From Thunnus maccoyii (lineage: Eukaryota > Chordata > Actinopteri > Scombriformes > Scombridae), in assembly GCF_910596095.1 (NCBI RefSeq), contig NC_056540.1, positions 14,997,001 to 15,061,000 on the forward strand: a stretch of DNA of 64,000 nucleotides, in the 5' to 3' direction. Below are positions 40,544-51,739 of the stretch, one piece after another; the first letter of the stretch is position 1; each line of letters opens with the position of its first letter. Made by a program: the position numbers and the translations under genes. The notes under the pieces are model-generated. The model worked only from the letters and a program-made list of their open reading frames with translations, made no database searches and was not told the DNA's origin.

Positions 40544-43500
40544 ACACACATACACTCACCAGGGTGACCAGGGCCTCTTGTGGCTTAAGGTGGTGTTTCT
40601 GCAGCACCGCATAGAGCGCATCCTGCAGCGTCTTACTGGACTTTGCCATAATGCCCACTGTCTTACCAGTGAAGGCATTCTCCAGCCTGAAACACACAAA
40701 CACTTCATTACACTCACACACACAGTAATAAGAAACAGTAAATCTAAATCACATGCAGTGGAACAGCGAGAGAACATAATTAAAATCTAGATATGCAAAG
40801 ACATTAGTCATAGAGAAATCTGCCACTTCGTTATGTCTTCACAGGAAATCCTGTAAAGACATAACTCTGGCAACTTATCTGACAACACACTCAATGCAAT
40901 TGATAAGTATAATGATTACAAGCCAGAAAACCAGTCTATGTCTGGTGTTAATACAAGGACTTCCCTCTAATAACACAGTGAGAAGTGGCATGCTGTAGAG
41001 GGGATGTGGGTGTGAAAAGCCTACTAGGGTGACGAAGACAGGAAAAAAAAAGGAAATGAAGGAAGCGGCACAGTTGACTCACATAAACGTCACCCTAAGC
41101 TCTAGAGTGACCTGCTGATCTCTCAGTACGCTGCAATCCTGGTCCAGTGATAAGGGCTGCAAAGAGAACAAGTGTGTATCAGGCAAGAGAGAAATGAACT
41201 CTCAGAGGTGTCACCGTTAAGTGGGACGACTTTAAGGTTTTAAGGTTTAAGTTTGACAGAGTTTCCAAAACAAAAACAGTTAGTGAAATGAGACAGTGAG
41301 AGGTTGAGAGGATGTGTTAGAACAGGAAGAGGGTAGTCATCTTTCTCATACCGCCTGTTGCTAAACAACATTCTTGAACAGCTTCTTAATTTAAAAAGCT
41401 CTTTTTAAATTCATTTTTCCCCCCATCATTTGCAGGAGACAGAGCAGCCAAGTGCTCACCTTGTCCTTGCCCTTAAGGTAGATGATGACATCTTTCAGCG
41501 GGAAGCCTCTCTTCTCACATAGGCTGGCCAGCATGTCTCTGATGGGCAGGCCATTACGTGTGGGGGCCAGAGAGGCACTGCCATCAGGTAAGTAGACACA
41601 GCAGTAGCCCCCGAACCGATTCCCAACTCCACCGCTCACATCTAAGGAGCGGGGACTTGATCGGCCATTCTAAAATCAGAGAGGGAGAGGACAGAAAAGG
41701 ACTAAAGAGTTGAAAATAATTCTCCAAAGTGATAGATACTTTCTGACAGACTATTTCTATGCTGCCTTGTAGGCAATCTTTATTATTCATGTGTGCATAC
41801 TCCTCACGAATTTTAAAATGTCATTTTTCCCATTGGCCAGTACAAATTCTATGTACAAATGCACTGACCTCAATCTGCCTGTAGAGGGTGCCAAGCTCCA
41901 CACTGCTGGTAGACTTGACGGGCATATGGGACTCTTTTGATATCGAAAGAAGAAAAGACCATGAGGAGAGATTGTGAGATAAATTGCAAGGATTTACATC
42001 AAAGCCTAATTTAGAAGCATGAGATCTGCCATGTGACAGGCCACTGTACCTCCCCAGGATCCTCTTTTCTGTCGCTGTTTCTCTGAGGCACTCTTGCCAC
42101 TTTGCAAGCTGTTCTTGTTCTGTTTGAGACATTGATGACACGTCATTACAGCAAAGTCAAAAATCACATTTTAAAACATTTTGTAAACAAGCTCACTGTT
42201 GTTGTTTTTTCCTCTATTTTCTTCCTGTCACTCTACCTTCTTGTCACTTAAGGAGGGGCTTCTGTTGGCCATGTCCTCCAAGGATCCCATGCGGACCGGT
42301 TCTAAAGAGAGCTGAGGTAGAAGCTTGCCTTCTACACTTGCCAGGGTGCAGTTCTGGTAGAGAGGAGAGCGCACAAAGCGCCTGTAGCTGTCCATCTTCA
42401 TCAGCTTAAATATCTGACACACAAGCAGCAACAGAGATACACACAGTCAAGGCACCAACAACACATCACTGCTTTTTTTTTTGAGCCGAACTGGGAGTGT
42501 TGACTCCAAACAGACCTGTGCTTGAGCCTTGTTAAACATCTCAGGTGTGGGCTGTTCCAGGTCCTTCTCCTCTGTCTTGGCTGTGTCATCGATGTTGACC
42601 GAATAGGGAGCACTTTCAGACAGGTATTTGTTGTAGATGAAGCGAGCTGCCGTCTTTAGCTGCAAACACAACAGCTTCATCAGACTGAAAACTCCCTGAA
42701 GGCTAGACCTGACTTCAACTGATTAAATAATCATTGTTTCTAAGAACAGATACAAACTCCAGAAGCAAGTGACAAGCAAGTATTTAGCTAAGTATGTGTT
42801 GATGTGTTTTTTGTGCAGTATTAGCCACTTCCTGTGCCAAGAATCACATCAACCCTTCTCAACCACATTGCAAGCAATGCAATCAATAAGTCGCCGCAAG
42901 GCAATTAATTTCTCGCAGAGCTGAGCAACTTCATACACTCAGTCAACAACCCTGTTGATTTCTGTACTTCCTGTTTTCAGTAAATGTCATTAACTGAACA
43001 ATGTTTCTGCCTGAAAGGCACAAAATAGATTAAAGGTTGATGATACTTTTTACAGCTTCACAGCTGGCTACTTTTATTTGAGAGAACAGTGTAAAATAAG
43101 GCAAACAGCTCAAAAAATTATAGTTGAAAAAAAAGCTTCATCTGTCACGGAGGTCAATCCAGGGACAGAGCAAGACTCTCAGCACAAAGAGGGCAATCTC
43201 AAGGGGCTCTTCTGAGAAAGTGTAAAATGCCTGATATATCCTATCCATAAACACAAATTGTCACTTACTGAGCCGTGCAAGCCTATGTCTAAGAAAACAT
43301 ACAGTGGAGCCACTTTATCAGACAAGTTTGTTCTGAAGGACAAAAAAAGAAAACATGTTGCCAGTTGCATTAAAATTTTTCAGCACTGAGGACAGCACAC
43401 GGCGCTCTATGTGCATCGATTGCCGAACGGTGCAGCACCACCGCCGATAGACAGCAACAGGCCAGGTGCATTGTGTCAGTACCATGTCTTACAGGGGAAT

Positions 43501-46500
43501 AACTTAATATGTTAAATAGACTGATGATTACATCCCACAACACTACGAGACATATTCAAATAAAAAAATAGATAGTCTTTAAGACCACCACCATCATCAT
43601 CATCATCGCGGTTGTGTTGAAAGGACGAGCAAGACGAGAATGCCATTAAACTTTTCTTATTCCCTCCATTTTACCTCCTAGTTGATTAAAAAAAAACAAA
43701 AGAAAAACACATCACCTTGAACATTATCTTGATGCATTCAGGGATACTCAGAATTAGGCTGTAATGAAAAAGTAGGCGTGGGCCCTTGGGTGGTTGCCCC
43801 CTCTGCCCCTGTGGGCCCCCTTTTAATGGGTGTACAGGGTAAATGAATAATTTTTACTGAGTTTGCTTGGTGACTAAATAAAAAAATATATTCCAACATA
43901 GTTGAAGCAACATCAAAGTGAAAAAACAAGCACTCAACAACACTGGGTCAAACTTTGTAGCAACCAAATTGCCTTCATTACTATAAAAATAGGTTTCAGG
44001 GAAACTCACAATGAAGAGTATTTATAAAAAAACACTATAATAGGGAGTTTAAGCAGAGTAAAACACAACAGCACAATGAATCACAAGTTGGGAAGATTAA
44101 AGAGGGGAAAAAAATGCTATCATACCTCTTTCAAGGAGGTGGCTGGAATCATCCTGAACTTTTCACAAGCCTGCCAGAATAAAATGTTCTCCTCACTCAC
44201 CTCAGATTTCAGAAAGGCCTGCAGAGAAAACACACTTACAAACTTTATGAACACACATAGCACACCTAGTGAGAAGCAGCTAGTCAACATTAACACCTAC
44301 TATTTCTGAATTTTACTGAAATTACTTTCAGTACGGCTCTGAAATTACAAGACAACAGAATGCGTACGTGTGCTGAGCGCATCTCACCGTAAAGTAGCTG
44401 ACTCCATAGGGGTCCTCCAACAGCTTTTCAAATGACACAGCCCAGCTCAACACACCGGCTGGGCCACCCTCTCCGCCTGGAGTCCCAGGAAGGCTGGAGC
44501 TACTGCCTCCACAGCCCCGCGCAGACATGTTCAACTCTACACACATACAGGCACAAACACACCCATTTATCAGCACAAAGAAGCATGATCAAGAACGAGA
44601 CTGAATCAGATATTTTCTTATGTCGTGCATGGACATGTTCCGTTCGAAAAAAAATGTGAGATCTACAGGATTGGCAGTGTGCACGTTGACTGTTCACGCT
44701 TACCTCCGTCTGACACTGCCTGGATCTGTGAAGAGAGAGAGAGAGAGAGAGAGAGCAGATAAGGAAGGGAACACACTAAAAAACAAACATAGGAAACATC
44801 TGATAAGATAGAATACACCTGAGCGAGGTTGTCATGGACTAGTGTTAGTATTAAATGATAAATTCCTATGGTGGTAGTTGAGAAATTCAATAAACTTGAA
44901 TCAGAAAATAATGAAAACTGAGAGGAATTGCATTTAACTTATTCCTGGTTGGTACAATTAATGATCAGTAAGTTCCGAAGTAAACCACAAAACTAAAAAT
45001 TCACTGTGTGGTGTTTGATAAAAAATATGGAAACATTCAAATACAGTGAAATATTGCACTATAAGCTTTACAGTCTACTGTACTGTATTACAGAACATAG
45101 GTGACAGTAGCTAGAAACATGTAGTCACAAGCACACATGCATACATTTAGGAAGTGAAATGTGAACACCAGCTGCATGTTTTTTGCCTTTTGTTTTTTTT
45201 TTTCCTGTATGTAACAGTGTAGTGCAATCAGCCAAGGCAGGAAGTGGTTGTGACACTGATGACAATGGCTCTCATTCAACTTTCAGAACTCACAAAATTC
45301 ACATCTTGTCAAAAGGCGCTCATAGTGATCTGCTGCCATTAACTGTTCTAAATGCTGGTGAAATTTTGGCTTTCAAACTTTTTGAAAGCCAAAAGTTGCC
45401 TTTTACAGGTTGTGAAAAACATAACATACTCAAGGAAATCTTGATATTGATCCAAAACCACTGAGGAGATATTTCAATAAAGGAGAGGATCATCATGTTA
45501 CTTGCGTCTGTTTTAACTGAAATTCAGGGGAATCCAGGATGTTCAGTTCCAAGGCCGCTCCACACAAAAGGCTCTTGCTCAAGAATACAGTGATATTGAA
45601 ATATTGCTTAGGGGCGGCACAGTAGCTAACAGCAAAAAGAGTGCTGGGTTTTAGTCCATGAGTATGTCTCTGTAGAGTTTACATGTCCACCTTTCTGTTT
45701 GGGTTTCCTCTGGCTGCTCTAGTTTCCTCTAACAGTTCACAGACATGTGGGTTTCTATTCTAAAATTGCCCAGAGGTGTGAGTGTGAATGTGTTGGTCTG
45801 GCTACATGTGCTAGTCCTGTGAGTAGCACTCTGTCTAGAGTGTATCCTGGGTGTCATGGTACACTCTAGAAACTTTATATAAATAAACTTAAACGTAACA
45901 TCTTCACTATTAACGGTCACTCATGCAAATTAACAGAATCAGAAGGTGTTATTTTCCGTCATAGCGAGGCTGTCGTGCCGTCTATCAAACATAATCTGAG
46001 TGCTTGTACGAACATTTTCTACATCCTACAAAATGACAAATATCTTTCCTAACAAACTGATCATAGTATTTGAAAGTTGATTTTCTTTCCATCAGCTAAT
46101 CACTGCAGTTTTATAGTATATATCAGTAAGCTGCTTTTAATCATTTCCCAACTAACACACTGAAAAAACACACTGAATCATATTGGTTTTGAGTGTGGTG
46201 GTGTCTCTAATTTATTTAGGTTTGTCTTGATTCTTTAAAAAATTGTCTTTAAATATCTTCTTCATTGTGAATTGATCTCCTTGCACATGCTGTTCATTGA
46301 ATTTGACACATTATGTTAGCGCTTGGGTTTGTGAAATGTATTAAATACAAACCAGCGGTTTAGGTTAGCAAATATCAGCCTGTTAACTGTAAACTCAGCT
46401 CATCTAGCCTCCTCTCTCAAATATGCAGCAGGATATTTAAATCAAAAGTAAGTCAGCCAACTGCTGAGTCATACAGACAATTACTAACCAAAATGTGAGA

Positions 46501-47738
46501 AAATATTTTGCTATAATGAGGTTAGGTTTAGGAAGTTAACACAAAAGTCCTGGGAGAGACAGTTCGACAGTTAGCATAAGGCATCTTCTATGTAAAAATA
46601 GACAAACAAAAACTTAAACACAAGCAGAATGTACCCACATTTCCTTAAACAAATTTGCCAGTGAATAGATATACTGTACGTCTGTGAACTTTAGTGCATG
46701 CAAAAAGTGTCCTTGCTCTTGGCAATTAATAATTGATAAACTTGGACCATGTAAGGTTCATATGGCCGGCTGTCTCTGCAGGTATGAGCTTCACTGTGGC
46801 TCTAGACATAAAAATATAACAAATTGACTCCCCAGGCTTGAGCCATGACAGCAAGAATTCAAAAGGAGAAGCTAGACGCGCGGCAACAGTTTTCTACAAA
46901 TTGTGACGAACAATAAATAATTCATCGTCATCATCTTACTAGGTGCAGTTTATGTTCTCATACAGTGCAACCGAGAACAATATCTAAGGATTAGGATTCT
47001 CTGCAAACCTTTGGAAAGAGAGATGAAATTTTCAGACATACTGTGTGCAAGGGAAGGGTCTGCAGCACCAATTATAAGAATCCAATCCCTCAAAATGCAA
47101 AAGCACAGACGGCCCTTTCCTAAACCACAGCAACATCCGGGTCCTCTCGGCCTCTGTTAAATACATATTTAGACACAGTAACACCTTTAGCAGAGCCGTA
47201 CCCGTTCAAGAAAAGCTATGGTCTCGCACAGAGTAGAACGAAGCCAACTCGGCCTACACGCGACAGATTGGTAAACAGGCACAGTTTGGTTTCCGCCTCT
47301 GACTCAGGCAGGCCCGGTCTGTTTTCAGTAGCAACCAACTGTAGCAACACAGCCTGATTGGTTCTGGCAATGCTGAGGAAAGGAGAATGTACAACACAAG
47401 CAGATACAAGAAACCGCTCCACTTTTGACACAAAAGTTATTAATGTGGATGTCAACTTAATAGTGTCAGTAAGGTTAAAAATGTAGACTGAAACGAAACA
47501 AACACAGTCTCAAATAGAAGTTCACACTCTTGAAATTGTACTGTATATTAGCGAATGACACCTCACGATATACTGTATGTTCACCAGCAGTGGCTTCTTC
47601 TCTCTACACATCATATAGGCATAAACAAACTATTATATAAACCAAAAGACATTTAGCAACAAACCAAACCTAGCAAGAGTATTGTTAACTCACCATGTGG
47701 CCAACAGGAATTCCTAAAGCATTACAATTCTTCGCCAT
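37489..47738 (-). CDS. rgs14: Regulator of G-protein signalling 14
   Basis: Scaffold that speeds GTP hydrolysis on Gi/o alpha (RGS domain), binds active Ras/Rap (tandem Ras-binding domains) and holds Gi alpha-GDP (GoLoco). Fifteen coding exons: 47,738-47,694; 44,725-44,704; 44,536-44,388; 44,218-44,126; 42,659-42,516; 42,413-42,237; 42,119-42,050; 41,933-41,869; 41,669-41,460; 41,156-41,083; 40,686-40,560; 39,890-39,809; 39,044-38,992; 38,541-38,442; 37,742-37,489. They give 554 residues (human 566) with all phases agreeing. The N-terminus [15 protein letters not shown] aligns with human MPGKPKHLGVPNGRM, which fixes the start. RGS runs from [13 protein letters not shown] (about residue 45) to [16 protein letters not shown]. 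The first RBD has [12 protein letters not shown] (about 277), the second [16 protein letters not shown]. GoLoco has [20 protein letters not shown] (about 471). The C-terminus ETTL is a class I PDZ-type end (DSAL in human). Exon 13 has a tandem CAGCAG acceptor. Confidence 0.94.
38029..38327. mobile_element. Tc1/mariner-type MITE
   Basis: TA dinucleotides flank ~55-bp inverted ends: CACTCACTGAGCATTTTATT on the left and GTGCTCACTGAGTG on the right. GTGCAATCTAATGCAATCCA and its complement also match. There is no transposase frame. It is about 300 bp, in the last intron of rgs14. Confidence 0.85.
38736..38795. repeat. Perfect 21-bp inverted repeat in an rgs14 intron
   Basis: AATGATAACCTTGATTATATT (38,736-38,756) is repeated as its exact reverse complement at 38,775-38,795 after an 18-base loop. 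Confidence 0.93.
40511..40538. repeat. CA microsatellite by an rgs14 splice donor
   Basis: CA units lie about 22 bases inside the intron following exon 11 of rgs14 (exon end 40,560). A shorter CA run is at 40,541-40,550. Confidence 0.9.
44733..44755. repeat. GA microsatellite at an rgs14 acceptor
   Basis: On the minus strand this is a CT run that forms the polypyrimidine tract just before rgs14 exon 2 (44,725-44,704, only 22 bases). Its length could affect use of that micro-exon. Confidence 0.8.
45364..45394. repeat. 13-bp inverted repeat
   Basis: TTTTGGCTTTCAA at 45,364-45,376 and its reverse complement at 45,382-45,394, with a five-base loop, in the first intron of rgs14. Confidence 0.85.
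45603..45835 (+). repeat. Degenerate GGGGCGGCACGG-type teleost repeat
   Basis: It begins AGGGGCGGCACAGTAGCTAA and continues through GAGTTTACATGTCC, TTCCTCTGGCTGCTCTAGTT, AAATTGCCCAGAGGTGTGAG and GAGTGTATCCTGG. These follow, with many changes, the consensus of a very common teleost repeat. It lies in the first intron of rgs14. Confidence 0.65.
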
Positions 47739-47841
47739 AATGGCCCAGACACAAGACTAAAAGCTGAAATCTTATGCGATGTGTGCGCAGTGTCAGGGGA
47801 CACAGAGGAGTGCTCCACCCAAACATGATGCACACTCTTCA

Positions 47842-47892
<51 letters not shown>

Positions 47893-48700
47893 AAACTCAT
47901 CACTTGGGTCTTCCTGTCACTTCCTGCCTGGAAGGGAAGTCTTGCCATAGCAACAAGCCACAAAAGAGGAAGTATGGTTACTATGATCAAACTGTTTTCG
48001 GCCCATGTCTTGAGAAACACTATGATGTGGGAACACAGTCAAGAGAGATGAACACTGTGTGCGTTTGATGGAGAGTCACTGAAACAGTTACTTGACGCAG
48101 CTAACAACTGTTATAAGATCCTGCTGTAGATGCAGTTCTGTATTTAAGAAGGCTTTTTTTTTTTACATTTGAGCACTTTTAAAAGTTTGCCTCCCTTTTT
48201 TGTCACAGTGAAGTTTCATTTTACTTGGAAATCCTTTAGATTAAGGTACAAAAGAAACACAATTCCTCCTCCCTAATATTCTTTCAAGATGGTAATCCAT
48301 ATGGCCATACAGCAGTTTCATGAAAAGTTGAATGGGGTCACATTTATGTTACTCTAAAAACATCACTAAGCTACTACATTTAGGAGTAATTTCAACTTTA
48401 CAACTCTCACACAATTACAGGCTCTTTTTTGAACCAGAATTCAGTATCTCACTCTACACTGTTGAGGATATTAGTTAGAAAACAAAACAACTTGTGAGCA
48501 GATGAGGCCTAATACACAGCACAACAGATTATAATATTATGAAAATTATTGCGTAGATATAGTAATTAAATGAATGCAATTCACAACATATATTTGCAAG
48601 ATGAAGGTTAACAATGTAGGACTAAGTATTTGTCAACTTTGCACCCTCTGTATGGCCAAACATGGTTAAACAGGCATGCACTCTCCAAATTGATTGTGTG
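47739..48700. other. rgs14 5' flank and likely promoter region
   Basis: This is sequence upstream of the rgs14 start with a long CA run at 47,845-47,884. No TATA element at a sensible distance stands out. Confidence 0.4.
47845..47884. repeat. CA microsatellite
   Basis: About 20 CA units, 107 bases upstream of the rgs14 start codon, so probably within or close to its promoter or 5' UTR. Confidence 0.95.
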
Positions 48701-48716
48701 AAAATGATTGTCTTAC

Positions 48717-49663
48717 CTTTTCGTCACCCTTGCTGGTGGTTATGACGCACCATTTGTCATGTTTTCTGAATTGCTTTCGTGCTGCAACTTTTGCCAGGTG
48801 GAAGAAGCTGTGATAAAGTCCTTTGAAAGCTACCATTTTCAGGGAAAACAGACACACTCAGGGCAAGACGAGAGAGGTGACAAAATGTGTGCTGACGGTT
48901 TATAGGTCAGGGTTAATTAACAGCTTTGATCTTACCTGATTGGCTTCAGTGAGTCTTGACATGCACACAAGGTAATGGCCCAGGTGAAGCAGGACATTTT
49001 GATTAATGGTGCACATTTTTTCCTGGAGAAATTTTACATAGTTTACATAGTTAAACATTGTCTGTAAGCTTGACAAAATTTCCCTGTCTATTTTTGCATG
49101 GTTATTAAAGTTGTAAAGGTGTGGCTCTCGGGATTTTAATAGGACATATCCAGCTAGTTGTATTGACAACAGTGTTTCTGAACTCTCAAGTAAAACTTAT
49201 TAAGCCTACAAACAGTCAAAGGCAACAGTATATTTTTGAATAAATCTATTTATTTGGGCCTTGATGCTCTGGAAAAATACTGCAAATGTAACAACAGAAC
49301 ATTTTTTGGATTTTATGTATGCAAAATTGCAAAAACAAATGCTTCACATTAGTAGATGACAGAAACCATGTCATTATTCATATGCTCATTACATGGAAAA
49401 CAAAGTTGCATGAATGAAACTACTGAGATAAAATTAGTGGTGCCAGAAGAAAGATTATGTTGTTATACCCAAATAAACATAACATTTAAGCAGTTTTTTA
49501 TGGCTACAGTATCAGTGGCCCAGAACACTGTAAAATTAAGAGGGACATTTCTTGCATGTAACATGTTAAAAATGTGCTTTGAATTCCCATAATGTGAATC
49601 ATCAGTACCAATAAAAAGTAAAGCCACCAAGACTAAAACTGTTGTCATCATGTTTAGTGTCAT
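48717..49663 (-). other. Exon-like pieces of a possible small helical protein (unproven)
   Basis: Three minus-strand pieces look exon-like. At 49,663-49,609 a signal-peptide-like frame, MTLNMMTTVLVLVALLFIG, ends at a weak donor. At about 49,022-48,936 a piece with CTCCAG before it and CAG/GTAAGA after it reads CTINQNVLLHLGHYLVCMSR then LTEANQ. Downstream of a possible TAG acceptor near 48,829, one frame gives LSKDFITASSTWQ and soon a stop; another gives FKGLYHSFFHLAKVAARKQF and reaches a donor. The frames do not join cleanly: the second reading needs a phase the middle piece does not supply. The layout would suit a short secreted helix-bundle protein, but no homology was recognised, and the first piece abuts GCTAAC-rich repeat sequence. 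Confidence 0.2.
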
Positions 49664-49990
49664 TCAGGAGCAGGTGTACCACTTCAGCTATACCTCATAA
49701 TTTAGCTGTAGGCCAGCACATGAGCATGTCAACATACAAAGCTAATTTGTTAGCTAATTTGCTAACATTGGCTATTAGATTTAACATGCTAACGAAGAAT
49801 GTCAGCATGCTAACATGTTATTAAGAGTATGAATATGACAAACAGCTCCTGTAAACATATATTAACATGCATACAGTCGCAAGTTACAGTAACTAGCCAC
49901 ACTTTAGCATTTTAGCATGCTAATACTAATGTCAGCAAAAAATAAATTAAAAAAAAATTCAAACATTAGCATTAAACAGAGCTGAGGTAA
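49640..49990. repeat. GCTAAC-rich degenerate repeat
   Basis: GCTAA, GCTAAC and CATGCTAA recur many times with irregular spacing, as in a common class of degenerate teleost repeats. No coding potential. Confidence 0.45.
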
Positions 49991-50214
49991 GGAATTTGGT
50001 TGTTAGTTTTAGAGGTAATACAAGTACCTGAGTGAACTGAACAAGGAGACATTTGACCTGCTGGTGGCAGCAGGTCGAGGGGATCAAAAAGCCAATTTAA
50101 TGGAAATTTAGTCAATTATATCAATATGTAAATTCTACACTGAAAAGATCTTGGTTGCCAACATTATCAGAGTCCAGCACTGAAATATACGAGTGAGAAA
50201 GGAGTTTGTTCTCA

Positions 50215-50290
50215 GTGTACTTTCCATGGATGTATTATAATACTTATAATAAGAGTACATAATACTTATGTACTCTTATAATATATCCAT
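50215..50290. repeat. AT-rich hairpin
   Basis: TAAGAGTACATAA and TTATGTACTCTTA face each other around a short loop, with flanking TATAAT matches. Confidence 0.6.
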
Positions 50291-50705
50291 TGTTCTTTCA
50301 CAGGTAATTTACAACACTCTGTCTCATTGATGAGCACAAAAACCGGATTGCTATTTCTCTAAAACACAGCTTAAATTAATGTAATACTTAAGATATTTTC
50401 AAAACTATTATTTAATTTTAAATTAAAGGTTGTTGAGATCTTAGTGGTTTACCAGACTGACTGCAATTGGGAGGATAGTTTCACATTTGCCAGCACATCA
50501 TCTTCTGAACAATTTGTACATTCCTCTTCAATAGATAACAGACATCAGATAGAGGGTGAAATAATTTTCTTTTTTTTACCGTTGCCCTCTGTGGTGGGGC
50601 TAAAAGCTTAGATAAGGGTCACAGTTTATAGAGTAAGGTTGGATAGTATTTAAGGTGGAAAACAAAAATTGATGAGTTTGTTCCATTTTCATCACAGTTA
50701 TCTTT

Positions 50706-50955
50706 AAGGGGAGGCAATTGGCTCAAAGATGATTTGAATCCTCAAACCAGTTTGGTCATGTGGTTTGCATGTCCTCTTTGTGTCTGTGTGGGTTTTTTCT
50801 GGCGCCCTGCTTTCCTCCCGTCTGTAAGGTGCAAATGGTAGTGTGAATGTGTTCAATCTGTCCAGACATCCATGGAGTGTACCCTGCCGCTTTCCCAATG
50901 CATGCTAGAACAAGCTCTAGCCCCTCATGACCCTGAACAGGATAGAAAAAAGATG
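50706..50955 (+). repeat. Degenerate GGGGCGGCACGG-type teleost repeat
   Basis: AGGGGAGGCAATTGGCTCAA begins a poor copy; GGTTTGCATGTCCTCTTTGT, CTTTCCTCCCGTCTGTAAGG, GGTAGTGTGAATGTG and GGAGTGTACCCTGCCGCTTT follow the consensus in order. Same family as the copies at 9.8 kb and 45.6 kb. Confidence 0.6.
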
Positions 50956-51739
50956 GATGATCAGCAGCACTCTCTACTGGCCACTCTGCAAATAAAAACT
51001 GTATATGAAGGCCCTGCATGACTTCAGTAACAAAAAATATTGTATCCCCGAATATTCAATCACCAATATCTCAAAAATTCTGGTTATTCCTGTATGTGTC
51101 ACATTATATGGTGTGTGACAGCAGTGGATAATTTGCATAAGTAAACACTCTTTTGCTGATAACAGACTGTGCCTCAGCATACCTCTATATTTCTGTTTCT
51201 GTCTGTTTTCTGTTGCTTTCAATTTCAACCTCTGTGTGTAACAAGTGTAAAAATCCCATCCTTTCAGCCTGAATGTCATTCAACAACATAAAGTGGCTGC
51301 AGCGAAGCCATCATCTTTCACCATCACTCCCTCCCACAAACATACAAATAGCAGTATTGTTTGTGCTATTAAGTTCCTGGAATGAATTTATTTGCATTGG
51401 TATCAGTGTTTACGATCACTTCTACTTTGCCTTCACTGATGGAAACACCATTAGGCTAGGCAAAGCAGAGCAGGTCATCATTCAACCCTGTGTATGAGGA
51501 GGCAACACCACTGCAGGTAAACATTTCAGTGTTATAATATTTTTTTTTAGCTCAACAATTATTAATAATATCTCATGTAGAAGGTGTAAAACATGACAGC
51601 GCTATTAAACTTGCTCCTTCTAATTTGTTTAAATGCTGCAACATTAATTCTAACTTAATTAGATATTTTTTGTCTCATTCAACTCTTAAACTTGTTCTAA
51701 ACCAAAAGCAAATTAATGATTAGTCTTTTCTAATAGAGA

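Noticed and set aside
41821-42141. Minus frame starting [16 protein letters not shown] in rgs14
   Set aside because: Splice sites and phase show that rgs14 exon 7 is read in another frame ([15 protein letters not shown]), ending RGSWG, and that the long frame runs through introns.
48900-49663. Naming the helical pieces as an interleukin-4/13-type gene
   Set aside because: The resemblance is limited to a few residues near an exon border, the frames do not join, and no cysteine pattern could be confirmed.
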